Positions 46,601-56,194 of a DNA stretch of 64,000 nucleotides are shown one piece after another. Source of the stretch: Oryzias latipes (taxonomy: Eukaryota; Chordata; Actinopteri; Beloniformes; Adrianichthyidae); contig NC_019879.2 of assembly GCF_002234675.1 (NCBI RefSeq), positions 16,496,464 through 16,560,463 of the forward strand, given 5' to 3'. The position numbers and the translations under genes were made by a program. Positions within the stretch are counted from its first letter, which is position 1; each line of letters opens with the position of its first letter. The notes under the pieces were generated by a model that had not been told where the DNA came from, searched no databases, and worked only from the letters and a program-made list of their open reading frames with translations.

Positions 46601-49388
46601 TCCTACTGTTTATTAATGGTATTTGGAAATCATCCAGAACACCAGGCTCCAAAATCAGTAGAAATGCATGGAAGAGCCTCTTTGTTTTATTTTTTAGACA
46701 AAGAAAAATAAAGTAGAAAAGAGGAAATTTACAATTTTTGTTTCTACTGATGTGTTGTGGGCTCTTATTTATATAAAGCTTTAAATATATATCATCATTA
46801 GCTGTTCTTCCAGATATTTTAACTGAGTGAAGCATAAGTAATGCCTGTAAAAGCAGCTAATTTTACTGCGATCCAAACTTTTTATAACAATTCCTGCACA
46901 TTAACCAAACACACAATATAAGAATAAGCGGGTTTTTCTACATGTTAGAAAATACAAGTATGCGTACATATTGTCCAACTTCAGAAAGTTTTAAGCTGGT
47001 CATGTCGGCACTGCCATGTGAAAGGTAAAAATGACACCTAGTGGTTGAAGTGTCTGCAGGACCAGCTGATCCAGTTTTACATCCCACATTTAATACAAAA
47101 TGAAATATGTTTTGGAAAAATAAGGAAAATATGCAAACTCCTGTGTCAGTCATACCAAATAAAACAACAAACACCTTTAATAAGAAATCAATATGTTGTG
47201 CACAGTTTTCGGTTTCTATATTTCCACAAAAAGGATTGGGGAAAAAAACAACTGTCAGTTAAAAATGTAATTTTGGATCCACCATTTTGCAGCTGGTTGC
47301 CTTTTCCATCTCATAAATTAGGATCTGGAATGTGAAACATGATTACTTACCTTATTATGAACTAGAGATAATCTTAGTTCAGGTTTTATGATAGCATAGG
47401 TGATGAGCAGGTCCTGCACTTTCTTCAGTTCTTCTTTGCACTTCTTTGTGGAAGTGTAATACTGCCTTCTTACTGGAAGGTTCTTAAAGAGTTTGAGCGC
47501 AGTCACTGATGTGCCTGGAAAAGACAGAGAAAAAGAATTCAATGCATCTTTTCCAAAGCATAAGGCCATTCAGCCTGTAAACCATTGCTCACAATTAAAA
47601 AAAACAAGCTCTGATCTAACATTAGAACCATTTATTAATATCCAGCATTCTAGCGTGAATTAATTGTCCACCATGACCTCGATAACAAAGACACATTAGT
47701 CTTAACCATTAGTTTTCATTTAGAGCAAAGTAAATGGAAAGAAGAAAAATTCTAGAAAAACTTTTGGTTAGATTATTATATACTGAGATAACCAGATATT
47801 GTTAAAGTCTCATTTGAATCATCTTTTGATGTGTTTTCAAATAGTTTCCAGTAGTGTTTTAATTGTAATTATGCTGTTTTTAGGCCAAAAAAAAAACTGT
47901 GTTGTTTTCTAGGACATAGTTTCTGCAAAGCACCTCTGAGTTGTGGGCCGGACTGTTGGCGTGGAAGTAAGGCTGCGCTCATTTCCCATGATCCCTTTGT
48001 TTATACCCTCTCCCATTAGCTAGCTTACAGCCCCTCACAACCCCAATCTAATATTACAGGTGCAATAAAAATGGCGAGCAATATTGGCTCTATCTAGGCG
48101 TATAGTCTTGAGCCAGATGCCAGATCGGACGAGAAAGAGGAAGACGTTCATGGAACAACTACAAACTTTTTCAATCTGCATTTTTTCATCCGCCATTGAT
48201 TCACCACGATTTGAATGAATGAAAACCTAAAAAAATTTGAGTTTTAAGCTAAATTTTCTTTAGTCATCTCTTCCATCATGAGAAAAATGCAACACGAACA
48301 TGTTAAAGACACCAAAACCACAATTTTCCTCAGAATAAGAATCTTTTATTGTAATTATGCAGTGCACAACGAGTGGGTTTATAATATCTTATCAATACGT
48401 TTTATAACGTATTGATAAGATAAAAAGTTTCTTTCCCTAATATTTTGTTTTCTTTTTTCTGTTTAAAGAGGCAAATATCTCAGTTATCACAATCTTACCC
48501 TGACCAAGATGAGATGGTTTCTGAGCGACTATTTTCCCAGTGGGGTCAAGAGTGTACTGGGTGCTGATGTCATCCTCCTCTGTTTTTGTGGTAACAATCA
48601 GCTGATGGAAAAGACCCACAAAAATAAAAAAGATCAAATTTTAGTGAAATAAATAGCAAGGATGATACATGTTTGCAATCACATGTGTTATGACAAGTTT
48701 CCATACAAATGATGTAATTTCAGTGTCTGGAACATTAGTGTCAAAATTCCTCTTCCGTCTGATTTGCCACCAACTACTACCAGTAATGGAATCCTTACCT
48801 CAGCCACAGCGCAGATTGAACCCAATGCCTCCCCCCTGAAGCCATAGGTTTCCAGATGTTCCAGATCTTCGTGGCTACAAATCTTGGAGGTGAAATGTCT
48901 CACGGCCATTACAGAAGCATCTGCAGCTTTGACTCCATGGCCGTTGTCACGCACCTCTATCCGATCCAAGCCAAAATTCTCCTTTTAAAAGTGTGAAAAA
49001 AAAACAGCTTTAGCATCATCTAATCGAAATCTAAAATGAGAAATTAGGTTTGAGTGAAGGAAACACACCAAAAACTTTCTGTAACCACACTTAATGGGCT
49101 TTATTTAGGTTTGTTACACATAATGTTACGCAATAAAAGGAAGTAAAGGAAGCGGTTTTTACAGCCAAAGTCTGTTCTGTGCAAAGGAATCATGTGAACC
49201 TATATCTTGGATCTATGAAATGTTGGCTAAAAAAAAATTTTGTTTAGACAATTTACCAGTTTCACATCAATGCTTGAAGCGCCAGCATCCAGGGAGTTCT
49301 CCAGCAGCTCTTTCACAACATTCACCACAGACGTGATGACTTGGGAGCTGGACAGCAGCCGCACTGAGTCTGGTGGCAACAGTTTCAT
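34666..49388 (-). CDS. pms1: PMS1 mismatch-repair protein (MutL homologue)
   Basis: Nuclear MutL-family protein that pairs with MLH1. Twelve coding exons in minus-strand order: 49388-49257, 48981-48799, 48601-48499, 47514-47351, 42799-42683, 40120-39998, 39896-39750, 39666-38867, 37653-37186, 37085-36955, 35103-34943, 34866-34666. All join in frame to 2730 bases, 909 residues (human 932). The GHKL ATPase motifs are intact: [10 protein letters not shown] at 27-36, DNGHG at 56-60 and GFRGEALGS at 91-99. [11 protein letters not shown] follows in the N-terminal domain. An HMG box lies near 544-605 ([16 protein letters not shown] to [15 protein letters not shown]), specific to PMS1. The C-terminal dimerisation part keeps [17 protein letters not shown] and HGRPFLHH. 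The DQHAxxE endonuclease motif of PMS2 is absent, as expected. An untranslated first exon probably starts near 50072. Confidence 0.97.
35770..36024 (-). mobile_element. Tc1/mariner-type MITE, opposite-strand copy
   Basis: Bases 35943-36024 form an 82 bp foldback: CAGTACAGACCAAAGG on the left pairs with TTTTGGTCTGTACTG on the right. The 170 bases before it are the reverse complement of 9188-9349, so this is the element at 9144-9369 in opposite orientation. The end at 35770 is decayed. In the pms1 intron between 35104 and 36954. Confidence 0.7.
36053..36684 (-). repeat. MITE family B, copy 3
   Basis: A reverse-orientation copy in a pms1 intron. It starts TTAGAGCCCCACTCTAAT and shows the shared blocks GACTGTTGGCATGGAGTAAG, TAGCTTACAGCTCCTCACAA and CTAACATTAGTGGTGCAAC, ending near GGACTGGGTTTTTAA. 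Confidence 0.72.
37838..38008 (-). repeat. MITE family B, copy 4, shortened
   Basis: Contains GAACTGTTGGCGTAGAGTAA, TAGCTTACAGCCCCTCACAA and ends ATTGGAGTGGGTCTTTGA. About two thirds of the longer copies is missing. In the pms1 intron between 37654 and 38866. Confidence 0.65.
40121..42682. other. pms1 intron, no gene seen
   Basis: The 2.6 kb intron between the exons ending at 42683 and 40120. Open frames such as 41193-41420 have no recognisable domain. I see no clear repeat. Confidence 0.55.
42800..43974. other. pms1 intron, part without recognisable features
   Basis: AT-rich sequence with a poly-A run near 43268 and a poly-T run near 43600. No gene or defined repeat was recognised before the SINE-like element at 43975. 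Confidence 0.5.
43975..44245 (+). repeat. tRNA-derived SINE-like repeat
   Basis: Starts GGCGGCAGTGGCTCAGGAGG (A-box region) with GGTTCGATCCC as a textbook polymerase III B-box about 35 bases on. It continues with GTGTCCTTGGGCAAGACACT and GTAAGCGCTTTGAGCG. It is a second SINE-like family, different from the one at 19190. In a pms1 intron. Confidence 0.72.
44490..44790 (-). repeat. LINE reverse transcriptase fragment
   Basis: Minus-strand translation gives [16 protein letters not shown] then INKSGHGY, and after in-frame stops [15 protein letters not shown]. These match a reverse transcriptase common in fish genomes (pattern [16 protein letters not shown] then MSFGLxKC). It is truncated and dead. 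The family was not assigned. Confidence 0.68.
44809..45254 (-). repeat. MITE family B, copy 5
   Basis: Carries TAGCTTACAGCCCCTCACAC, CCTAACATCATGGTGCAAC and the TTGAATAAAGAAATACTCAG region, ending near GAGCGGCTCTTTAAA. The left end has drifted. In a pms1 intron. Confidence 0.65.
45384..45588. mobile_element. piggyBac-type MITE, copy 3, intact ends
   Basis: A 205 bp element with perfect 13 bp inverted ends (CCCTTGTGCTATC) and TTAA on both sides (45380-45383 and 45589-45592). It interrupts the start of the hAT-type MITE: CCAGCACAA continues as CTGCAAATTCTG after the insertion, matching the uninterrupted copy near 12347. Confidence 0.9.
45743..46413. mobile_element. hAT-type element with 8 bp target duplication and internal end repeats
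   Basis: A 671 bp element starts TAGAGCTGTGACGGTGTGG and ends TTATCGTCACACCCCTA, imperfect inverted repeats. The exact 8 bp duplication TGTAGACG flanks it (45735-45742 and 46414-46421). A unit like GTGTGGGATTTTTGATCACC followed by GCGGTGATGAAG occurs three times (near 45755, 45997 and 46127), so its end sequence was duplicated internally. No transposase. Confidence 0.88.
47802..48349 (-). repeat. MITE family B, copy 6
   Basis: Starts TTAAAGTCTCATTTGAATC and includes GGACTGTTGGCGTGGAAGTA, TAGCTTACAGCCCCTCACAA and CATGTTAAAGACACCAAAAC. It lies in the pms1 intron between 47515 and 48498. Confidence 0.7.
48386..48421. repeat. 36 bp perfect hairpin in a pms1 intron
   Basis: Arms of 16 bp (ATCTTATCAATACGTT and its exact reverse complement) are separated by TTAT. 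It sits just outside MITE family B copy 6 and 78 bases downstream, in pms1 direction, of the exon ending at 48499. Confidence 0.85.
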
Positions 49389-50039
49389 GGCTCCAAATAT
49401 CTGCTTAAAAAAGCGGTCTGTCTTCAGATTGATTCACTTAAGTGTTCAGAACAGCAACACGACATCAGGTGGATCAACCCAACTCTTTCACGTAATAAAT
49501 TAGTGATAGAGGAATTTTAAGGTTTTAGGTAACTCTTTTTTGAAATTACTAAACTTTTTTTTGTTTTGAGTTAAACGGTAGACACACAAATATAAACAAT
49601 ATATAACAATACAAACACGTATTCTAAGATAAAGATAATACTTACTAAACTGAGATTTTTCTCTGCAATTAAAATGTGTTTAATTTTTAAGCCAGAGTTT
49701 AAAATTGTGGGTAAAAACTGTGATTGACTTCAAGCCGCATAGAAGACATTTGCTCATAATAAATTTGCATCACAACAGCCCACCTCATTTCAACGTTCAG
49801 TAGAAGAAATCCACTTTTCTCATCTGATGATCAAAATGTAAACTTTGATCAACTGAGCATTCTTAATAAATCCGTGCCCTAAAATAAAAGAAAAAAAAGA
49901 AAAGTCTAAAATAAACGGGTAGACGGTGAAATAAATTAACCATTTAACAGCTCAGGGCTCTATTTGAGGAGTTGGTTTCGAAATACTCCAGTAACTCGGT
50001 TAGTTTTGTTGTTTTAGCCGAAAACTAGCTAAACAACAC

Positions 50040-50400
50040 AGTCCACCGGAAAGGGAAAAAAAGTTGCTCACCGGAAGTAGTCAGATTCCCGCGCCCAATA
50101 TTAGATGCTGATTGGATAAAAGTATGAGAAAGGCGGGCTCATTCGAGAATATTCTACCCTGAGTCAAACCTAGCAGGCGATATTTTTACACCTTTGAAAT
50201 ATCTGCAACAATTATTCTAGCACACAGTCACGGCCTATAACCCCTTTCATTTAAAGGTTTGGAATCAAAATTCTCTGGTATCCAAATTTTTGGGGAAAAT
50301 TTTAAATACACTTCTTTGTGTGAAAGGTGGGCGGGGACCAAGCCTGACAAATCAAACTGAGGCAGTAAACGCACAACGACGTCAAAATATTGGATAAACG
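50040..50400. promoter_or_regulatory. Divergent promoter of pms1 (-) and ormdl1 (+)
   Basis: The candidate pms1 untranslated first exon starts its donor at 50071 (minus strand GTGAGC), and the candidate ormdl1 first exon ends at 50511, so both transcripts start within about 400 bp. The region has an ETS/GABP-type motif CCGGAAGT (50071-50078), an inverted CCAAT motif (ATTGG near 50111) and a GGCGGG box near 50132. No TATA box stands out, which fits housekeeping genes. Transcription starts are inferred. Confidence 0.5.
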
Positions 50401-50404
50401 TCTA

Positions 50405-50511
50405 CATCCGCTGAAAACAGCATCTAGGAGGATCTGAGTACAACACGAGAAAAAAACAAGTTTTCTTTGTAGTATTTCATAAAAGAACACTGTCATTGCT
50501 CGTTGCTATCT
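50405..50511 (+). other. Candidate untranslated first exon of ormdl1
   Basis: The sequence runs into a strong donor (CTATCT then GTAAGT at 50512). ORMDL coding exon 1 at 51813 begins right after an acceptor CACAG, so an upstream untranslated exon is required. The start is approximate. Confidence 0.4.
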
Positions 50512-51524
50512 GTAAGTCCATCTTATACCTCTTGTAGTTATTTAATTTAACAGTTTAAAGTAACAGCGTAGGCTTTTTAAATTTACGTAATCACGCTGCC
50601 TTGTTGTTTTTTTAGTTGTAAGGTTTGGGCCTGACTATGTTCTGGGTTAAAGGGAAGATGCATTCGGTTTTAAGACAAGATCGCCATCAGAAAAAATTCT
50701 AGTGGTTGACACTATACCCATAAAATGCTTTACTCAGTGTAAGTGGTACACAAATTAATTATGAAGCGTTGCATTTTGCTGAAGTCCAAAAGTCAGAAAA
50801 TAGACCAGTCCATTGTCTGATTGTGTTAACATTCAGAAGTATGGGTTTGCCGTTTAAAGATAGATTTTATGGTTTAGCTTTTTCACACGCATATAGTTTA
50901 TTTGGTATATAGTTATTGTGCATCTTCAATTCCATAAAGGTCCTTGTTTACAGAAATTGTAGGGGCTTGTTGGTCCTCTGACCAAATAAACAAACCAGTG
51001 TCCTTTTAGCGCAATATAAAATCTTTGATGTAGCCACAGACCTTTTTGTTTGGGGAAATAAATGTCAAAAAGTCTATTCTGATCACAGAAAACAATAGGT
51101 TTAACATGTTTAGTATGAAATTAATAGGAGATGCAAGTTATTTGAAGCTGTTAAATGTTAACCGCTTAGCTGTAAATGACTGCAACTTAAGCTTTTGGTG
51201 TTTGTGTCAAATCCAGACTTGCATTTGAAAGTTTGCCAGAAGACAAAGTCCAGCAAGATTACGCAAGGTGCTAATATTCAGACTCGTCTGTAATGAAAAG
51301 TGCCACAGCTGCAGTTTGCTGGAATACCTTTAACCTGTGAAAAAAGAAAAACATTTACAATTTAGACATTTTCTACAACTTATCAATATGTCTGATATGT
51401 TAATAATATATTGTCTAAATAAAAATATTATTATTGTTGCTTGAAGTTTTATTTTAAACAATCTCAATCATATTTAGATGCAAATTTATTTCAATTAACT
51501 TTAAGTTAAATGAAATGTATGAAA

Positions 51525-51582
51525 ATATGTTTTGCATCAGTTTTTTGATGTAGATACATCAAAAAACTGATGCAAAACATAT
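51525..51582. repeat. 58 bp near-perfect palindrome in the ormdl1 5' intron
   Basis: Two 28-base arms are exact reverse complements (left arm ATATGTTTTGCATCAGTTTT followed by TTGATGTA) with only GA between them. A third partial copy of the arm, GCATCAAAACATAT, follows directly at 51585-51598. No TA or longer target duplication was identified. It could be a tiny foldback transposon remnant or a hairpin-forming transcript. Confidence 0.92.
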
Positions 51583-51818
51583 CTGCATCAAAACATATTT
51601 GTATATATTATATTTATTATTCATCTTAAATAGTAGTATCAGCCGATTGACAAAATGTAAATGTTTTAAAGTTGAGAGTCATGGACTCTGGAATTATCTT
51701 CTTCTTAAAACATTTTCAACATTTTGTGGCTTCAAACGCTTCAAAAAGAGGAAGACAGTAAGTCCAGATGAACGAGAATCTTCATCGACCAAATGTGTCT
51801 TTGTTTCCACAGACCAGA

Positions 51819-53025
51819 ATGAATGTGGGTGTGGCTCATAGTGAGGTGAACCCCAATACTCGAGTAATGAACAGCCGGGGGATCTGGCTGACCTATGCGC
51901 TGGGAGTTGGAGTTCTTCACATTGTGCTCTTGAGCATACCCTTCTTCAGTGTTCCTGTAGTGTGGACTTTAACCAACGTAATACACAATTTTGTAAGTGC
52001 ACTACTTGCTCCTGTCTGTCTGTCTGTCTGTGCTGCACATTGCAAATGTAAATGATCTTCATTTGTCACACATCTGGTTTTAAAATGAGACATTCACTCA
52101 CTACTGTAAGTGTGGTTTACTGCGATTGTGTGTCACTACCAATATGTTGGGGTGTTATCAGCAAGAGCGAAGGTCAAGGATAGTCAAACACCCTCCATCA
52201 CAGTCTAGTAATAGATCAATCATATAAACTTTATTCCATTTGCAATCTAGAATTTCAATCTGGTTTGAAATACATGAATTGCACTTGTTGTATTTTAACA
52301 TGATTTCTCATATTTTGAGTTTGATAGTAAACCCTAGTTTATCTTTTTAGGTCTTGCATGTGTTATTAATTTAAGACTACACCAGGGTGGAACTGTTTCT
52401 GTGCAAAGAAACAAAAGCCGATGAAATGTATCATTCAAAATTCTCTTTGCATATAAGTGTCAAACTTCTGCTTTGTACTGTAAAAATGTGTTGTTAGAAA
52501 GCAGCAACATAAATAATAACCGACTCATTTAAGCAGTCTATGAATAATATTTACTCGTGTTTGTATTTCAACTGTTGTCTTTCCAGGGAATGTATGTCTT
52601 TATGCATGCTGTGAAAGGTACACCTTTTGAGACTCCTGACCAAGGGAAAGCCAGGCTTCTAACTCATTGGGAGCAGCTTGATTATGGTGTGCAGTTCACC
52701 TCATCTAGAAAGTTTTTCACCATTTCACCAATCATTCTGTGAGTATTGAGATCCCATCATGACTGTATGCAAGATTGGAAATGTTCTGGAGTCAATTTAA
52801 AACGATATTAGCATTTTTCTCACGACTGTTTTATATATTTAAGCAATTTGTTTTTCAACTGATCTGTCTTTTTTCTATTCCCTCCCTAGATACTTCCTTG
52901 CAAGTTTCTACACAAAGTACGACACAACGCACTTTGTAATCAACACTGCCTCACTTTTAAGTGTCTTGATCCCGAAGCTGCCACAGCTGCACGGAGTGAG
53001 AATTTTTGGCATCAATAAGTATTAA
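51819..53025 (+). CDS. ormdl1: ORM1-like protein 1
   Basis: Endoplasmic reticulum membrane protein that binds serine palmitoyltransferase and restrains sphingolipid synthesis when ceramide is high. Three coding exons, 51819-51992, 52587-52738 and 52890-53025, give 153 residues, exactly the family length. The N-terminus [20 protein letters not shown] is the cytosolic regulatory segment. Hydrophobic segments include [20 protein letters not shown] and [14 protein letters not shown]. The family signature [20 protein letters not shown] and the ending [15 protein letters not shown] are complete. The first of two overlapping ATG candidates (ATGAATG) is in frame. It shares a divergent promoter with pms1 and converges on adat3. 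Confidence 0.97.
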
Positions 53026-54055
53026 CGTATTTTAAGTGCTGCGCCTCTCAGCAGTAGAAGCTCATTCCTGTCATCTGTACCGCTGATTACTCTGTAAGGA
53101 CAGCCAGATACTTCAGGGTTAAAGAAAACACAGGAGTACTTTGTATTTGACAGAATGCCAGAAGCATTACTAACTTATGTGAATATTTAATGAAGTTTTT
53201 TTTTTTTTTGGCCTGCCTAGACCTGGGCTGGCCTAGGTCTTGGTGAGGACTTTAGTTTAATTTCTTTTCCTCTATCATTTGTTCACACAGTGACACAAAA
53301 TTGTGAATTGTAGTCACTCGGATGTTCCAATGTATTTTTCAAAGATGTTTACTTTGTAACGGTATGAGCCTGTGGCTCATTAGGTAATGGGTGCCAAATG
53401 TTTAGCTCAGTCAGGAATATTATCATCCTCCTTATTGGCATGATTCTTTTGACAAGTGAAACATTTATTTGCAACTGTGTGGAAAGTTGTTTCGGTTTTT
53501 GTGGATTTATGTCTTGTGTGTAGAAGAAAACAGTGTGACGTTAATTGTTTACTTAGGGGTGGTCTGCAGTGTCTACATGTTAATCTTAGGCCTGTTGATG
53601 CCCTTGCTAGATTAAGACTTTTTGCTATAACCAAGGCAGCTAGCTCTGCTTTGAGTAGCCATTTAGGCCACAGTGGTATTTCTTGTTAATCTTATTAAAA
53701 ATTGTGACCTCTGAGGTTCTGTTTCATTCCTGCTCATTTTATTCTTCATTTCTAAGTTATGAATGCAGAGTTTATATCAAAGGGGGAAAAAATGGAAATG
53801 TTTCAAATGTATTTAAATATTTTTAAAGAAAACAGCAGATAAGTTCTGATTACATTTCTAGTGTTTACAGATAGATGATTGAATGTGTGCTTTTAAAAAT
53901 ATGAAAATGGAAGGGTAATGTTTACCTTAATGCTCAAAAAACAGTTGGTATAAGAAATAACACTGCCATGACATTCACCCCTAACTTCACAAAAAAGGTT
54001 TTATTTAATTTGTTATCTAAAACAAGACTTTTTTAAGGCACATCGAACAAATCCT
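53026..54055. other. Convergent 3' UTR region of ormdl1 and adat3
   Basis: About 1 kb between two stop codons on opposite strands. It probably holds both 3' UTRs. A minus-strand AATAAA at 54000-54005, 51 bases after the adat3 stop, is a good adat3 signal. No other gene seen. Confidence 0.5.
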
Positions 54056-55123
54056 TTACTCTTTACATGTAACCTGTTTTTCCTTGAGATCTTCTATGTG
54101 ATCATCTGAACTGATGAGTTCTCCGCATTGTTTACTCAAGATCCCCTTGTAGACTTCAAAGTGATGGTTCAAATCTCTCTGCGTGTGGATTTTAAATCGG
54201 GTCCCGAGTGCACCGTCAACTGAGGTGGTCCCGTAGAAAACTCGACCAATCCGCGAGTGGACCAGCGCCATGGCGCACATGACACAAGGTTCTCTGGTAA
54301 CATAAAGGTCATACCCCGTACAGATGTAAGGTTCAGCTGCCCCTTCCGACTGATTTGACATTTCTTGATTTTTGGCAGCTTTTGGGAAACTGAACTGGCA
54401 TGCAGTGTAACGGTCAAAGCAGTAGTTTCCGCCACCCTGACTCCTAGCCACGAGGTCAATGCAGACCATGACAGCGTGGTGTAAGGGGTGGTCCCGTCTG
54501 CAGTCATGGCCGACTGCTATGATGCGGTCTACTTCAGGGTCAACCACGACCGCCCCAACAGCCTCCATCCCCAACTCTTTAGCGGCTTGTGCAGCGGTTA
54601 GAGCAGATGTCATGTATGTGTGCATTTTGGCTTTTTCTTTGGTACTGAAGAGCTCACCTCTCAGAGCTACAGTTACATGTTTGTTTTCGTGAAACGCCGT
54701 GGACCAATGTTGGCTCGCCAGTTCAAACTGAGGTCGGGTCAACGGCGGACGAGCAGGAATTTTAACCACAAAAGGCTCGCCCAGGCCTTCCCATTTAGCT
54801 CCCCTTGAGGGTAGCAGAGAGTCTTTGCTGACTGCCTTTATATCTGGAGCTTCACTGACGAGACACAGAAGGACTTCCAGAGGGTTTTGGCTGCCCTTGT
54901 CTTTGCAAGCCCGTACCCTCTTGAGGTGCTGAAGGCCATTCAACGGGTAGAGGCTATTCAGCTCCGCGATGATTCGGGAGGTCTCTTTCTTGTTGGTGAT
55001 GGGTGCAGCGAAAGCTTCTATCAGCTCGATGTCTTGCGACTGCAAGTCGGACAGTACAGGAAGAGCATCCCAGGAGTCAGTGTCCCTCCCTGACCCTTTC
55101 CAGCGCTTCGTCTGTGGCTCCAT
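54056..55123 (-). CDS. adat3: tRNA adenosine deaminase subunit ADAT3
   Basis: Non-catalytic partner of ADAT2. The dimer converts adenosine-34 to inosine in tRNA anticodons. A single uninterrupted exon encodes 355 residues; human ADAT3 is also intronless in its coding part. The N-terminal domain shows ALPVLSDLQSQDIELIEAFA and KIPARPPLTRPQFE, shared with human. The deaminase domain has HAV at 216-218, where an active enzyme has HAE: the missing glutamate is the ADAT3 hallmark. Zinc cysteines lie at 280 and 283 (REPCVMCAMALVHSRI). The start ATG is followed by EPQ and LPVLSD at the family positions. An acceptor-like CTGACAG upstream suggests an untranslated first exon. This gene is not in the human MSTN block. 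Confidence 0.96.
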   Translation of the reverse strand: MEPQTKRWKGSGRDTDSWDALPVLSDLQSQDIELIEAFAAPITNKKETSRIIAELNSLYPLNGLQHLKRVRACKDKGSQNPLEVLLCLVSEAPDIKAVSKDSLLPSRGAKWEGLGEPFVVKIPARPPLTRPQFELASQHWSTAFHENKHVTVALRGELFSTKEKAKMHTYMTSALTAAQAAKELGMEAVGAVVVDPEVDRIIAVGHDCRRDHPLHHAVMVCIDLVARSQGGGNYCFDRYTACQFSFPKAAKNQEMSNQSEGAAEPYICTGYDLYVTREPCVMCAMALVHSRIGRVFYGTTSVDGALGTRFKIHTQRDLNHHFEVYKGILSKQCGELISSDDHIEDLKEKQVTCKE

Positions 55124-56194
55124 TATTTGGGTGTCCTCCTGTCAGTACATTTGCAGGACAGAGCATATGGTCAGAAACACTTTTAGTTGTTGGAAAGACA
55201 TAAACCATTTTTATTCAAGAAAAAAAAAAAACTTTTTAATCACACCTATGAGTTTTTTTTTTCCTTTTTCAAGTTTGAAACAAAGTCAGTTACGACTCAT
55301 AAAAATAAATCACTTCAGGAAATTGAATCTCCTCTGTACGAACTGTCAAACAGAGAATACAGTTTTTATTTGTTTAAAATGAAAATGCAATTGCAAAGTA
55401 AAAATAAAAGTTCATGTTTTCCCTGCAAAATGAACCACTCCTGTTACAATATAGATATTTATTTTAAAAAAAGGACAAAAACTGGTCACATTTGCCATGT
55501 TTGGACGTTTCATTTTATTCATTTATGTTGTCAGGTTTTATTAAACAATAATCTCTAAAACAACAGAATAAAAGTACAAGTTTACAAAGTCAATTTTTAA
55601 GATAACATTGTTGCGACATAGCAGGTAACCAAACATTCAAATACTGACTGCTGTTACACATTAATGATCCAAACATGTCAACACTGCCAATAGATTCTAT
55701 GGAAAGATCTAAAGTTCTTTTAGTAGATTTGCCGTCTTTCATAAAAGTAAGCATTTTGTACCAAAAAATTTAATGTTTATATTTTGCTAATTATATTACT
55801 ATTACAATATTTTGATTTATAACAAATATTTTCTATGACTATTAAATAGCCCTGATATAAAAAAATTAAAAAGAAAATAGATTTCTATGTTTTCACTCCG
55901 AGAACTTCCTATTGGCGATTATTCAACCTCTGAAAAATGTGAAATCACTTTCATAATTTACATTGTTAAGCATGTTGAATTTTGGAATGAGCTGATTTCA
56001 ACCCTTAAGACATATCTCAATGAAACACTGTAAAAAAATCTACTTAACAACAATTTATTTTAGTTTAAAACACACATTAAGTGTAGATTAAACAGCTATA
56101 AACACTTCAAGCTACATCCACCATCAGAGCATTCCCAATTCAAAATGAAAATTCAGTTGGAAATAAAGTAGTAAACTGTTTGATGTGGTTTTGT
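55124..56194. other. Spacer between adat3 and alkbh6
   Basis: Holds the adat3 5' flank and the alkbh6 3' flank (both genes on minus). AT-rich, with poly-A and poly-T runs. No additional gene recognised. Confidence 0.5.

Larger units (their letters stand above)
45367..46605. mobile_element. hAT-type MITE carrying two later insertions
   Basis: The left end AAGGCCAGCACAAT and right end GATCGTGCAGTCCTA match the hAT MITE at 12342-12745, as do internal blocks such as AAACAATCTTAAGGCAGCTT and AGGGTCATTTGGAGTGTAAT. Two other elements sit inside it: a piggyBac-type MITE at 45384-45588 and a second hAT-type element at 45743-46413. Without them the host would be about 360 bp. Its own target duplication is too decayed to call. 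Confidence 0.78.
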
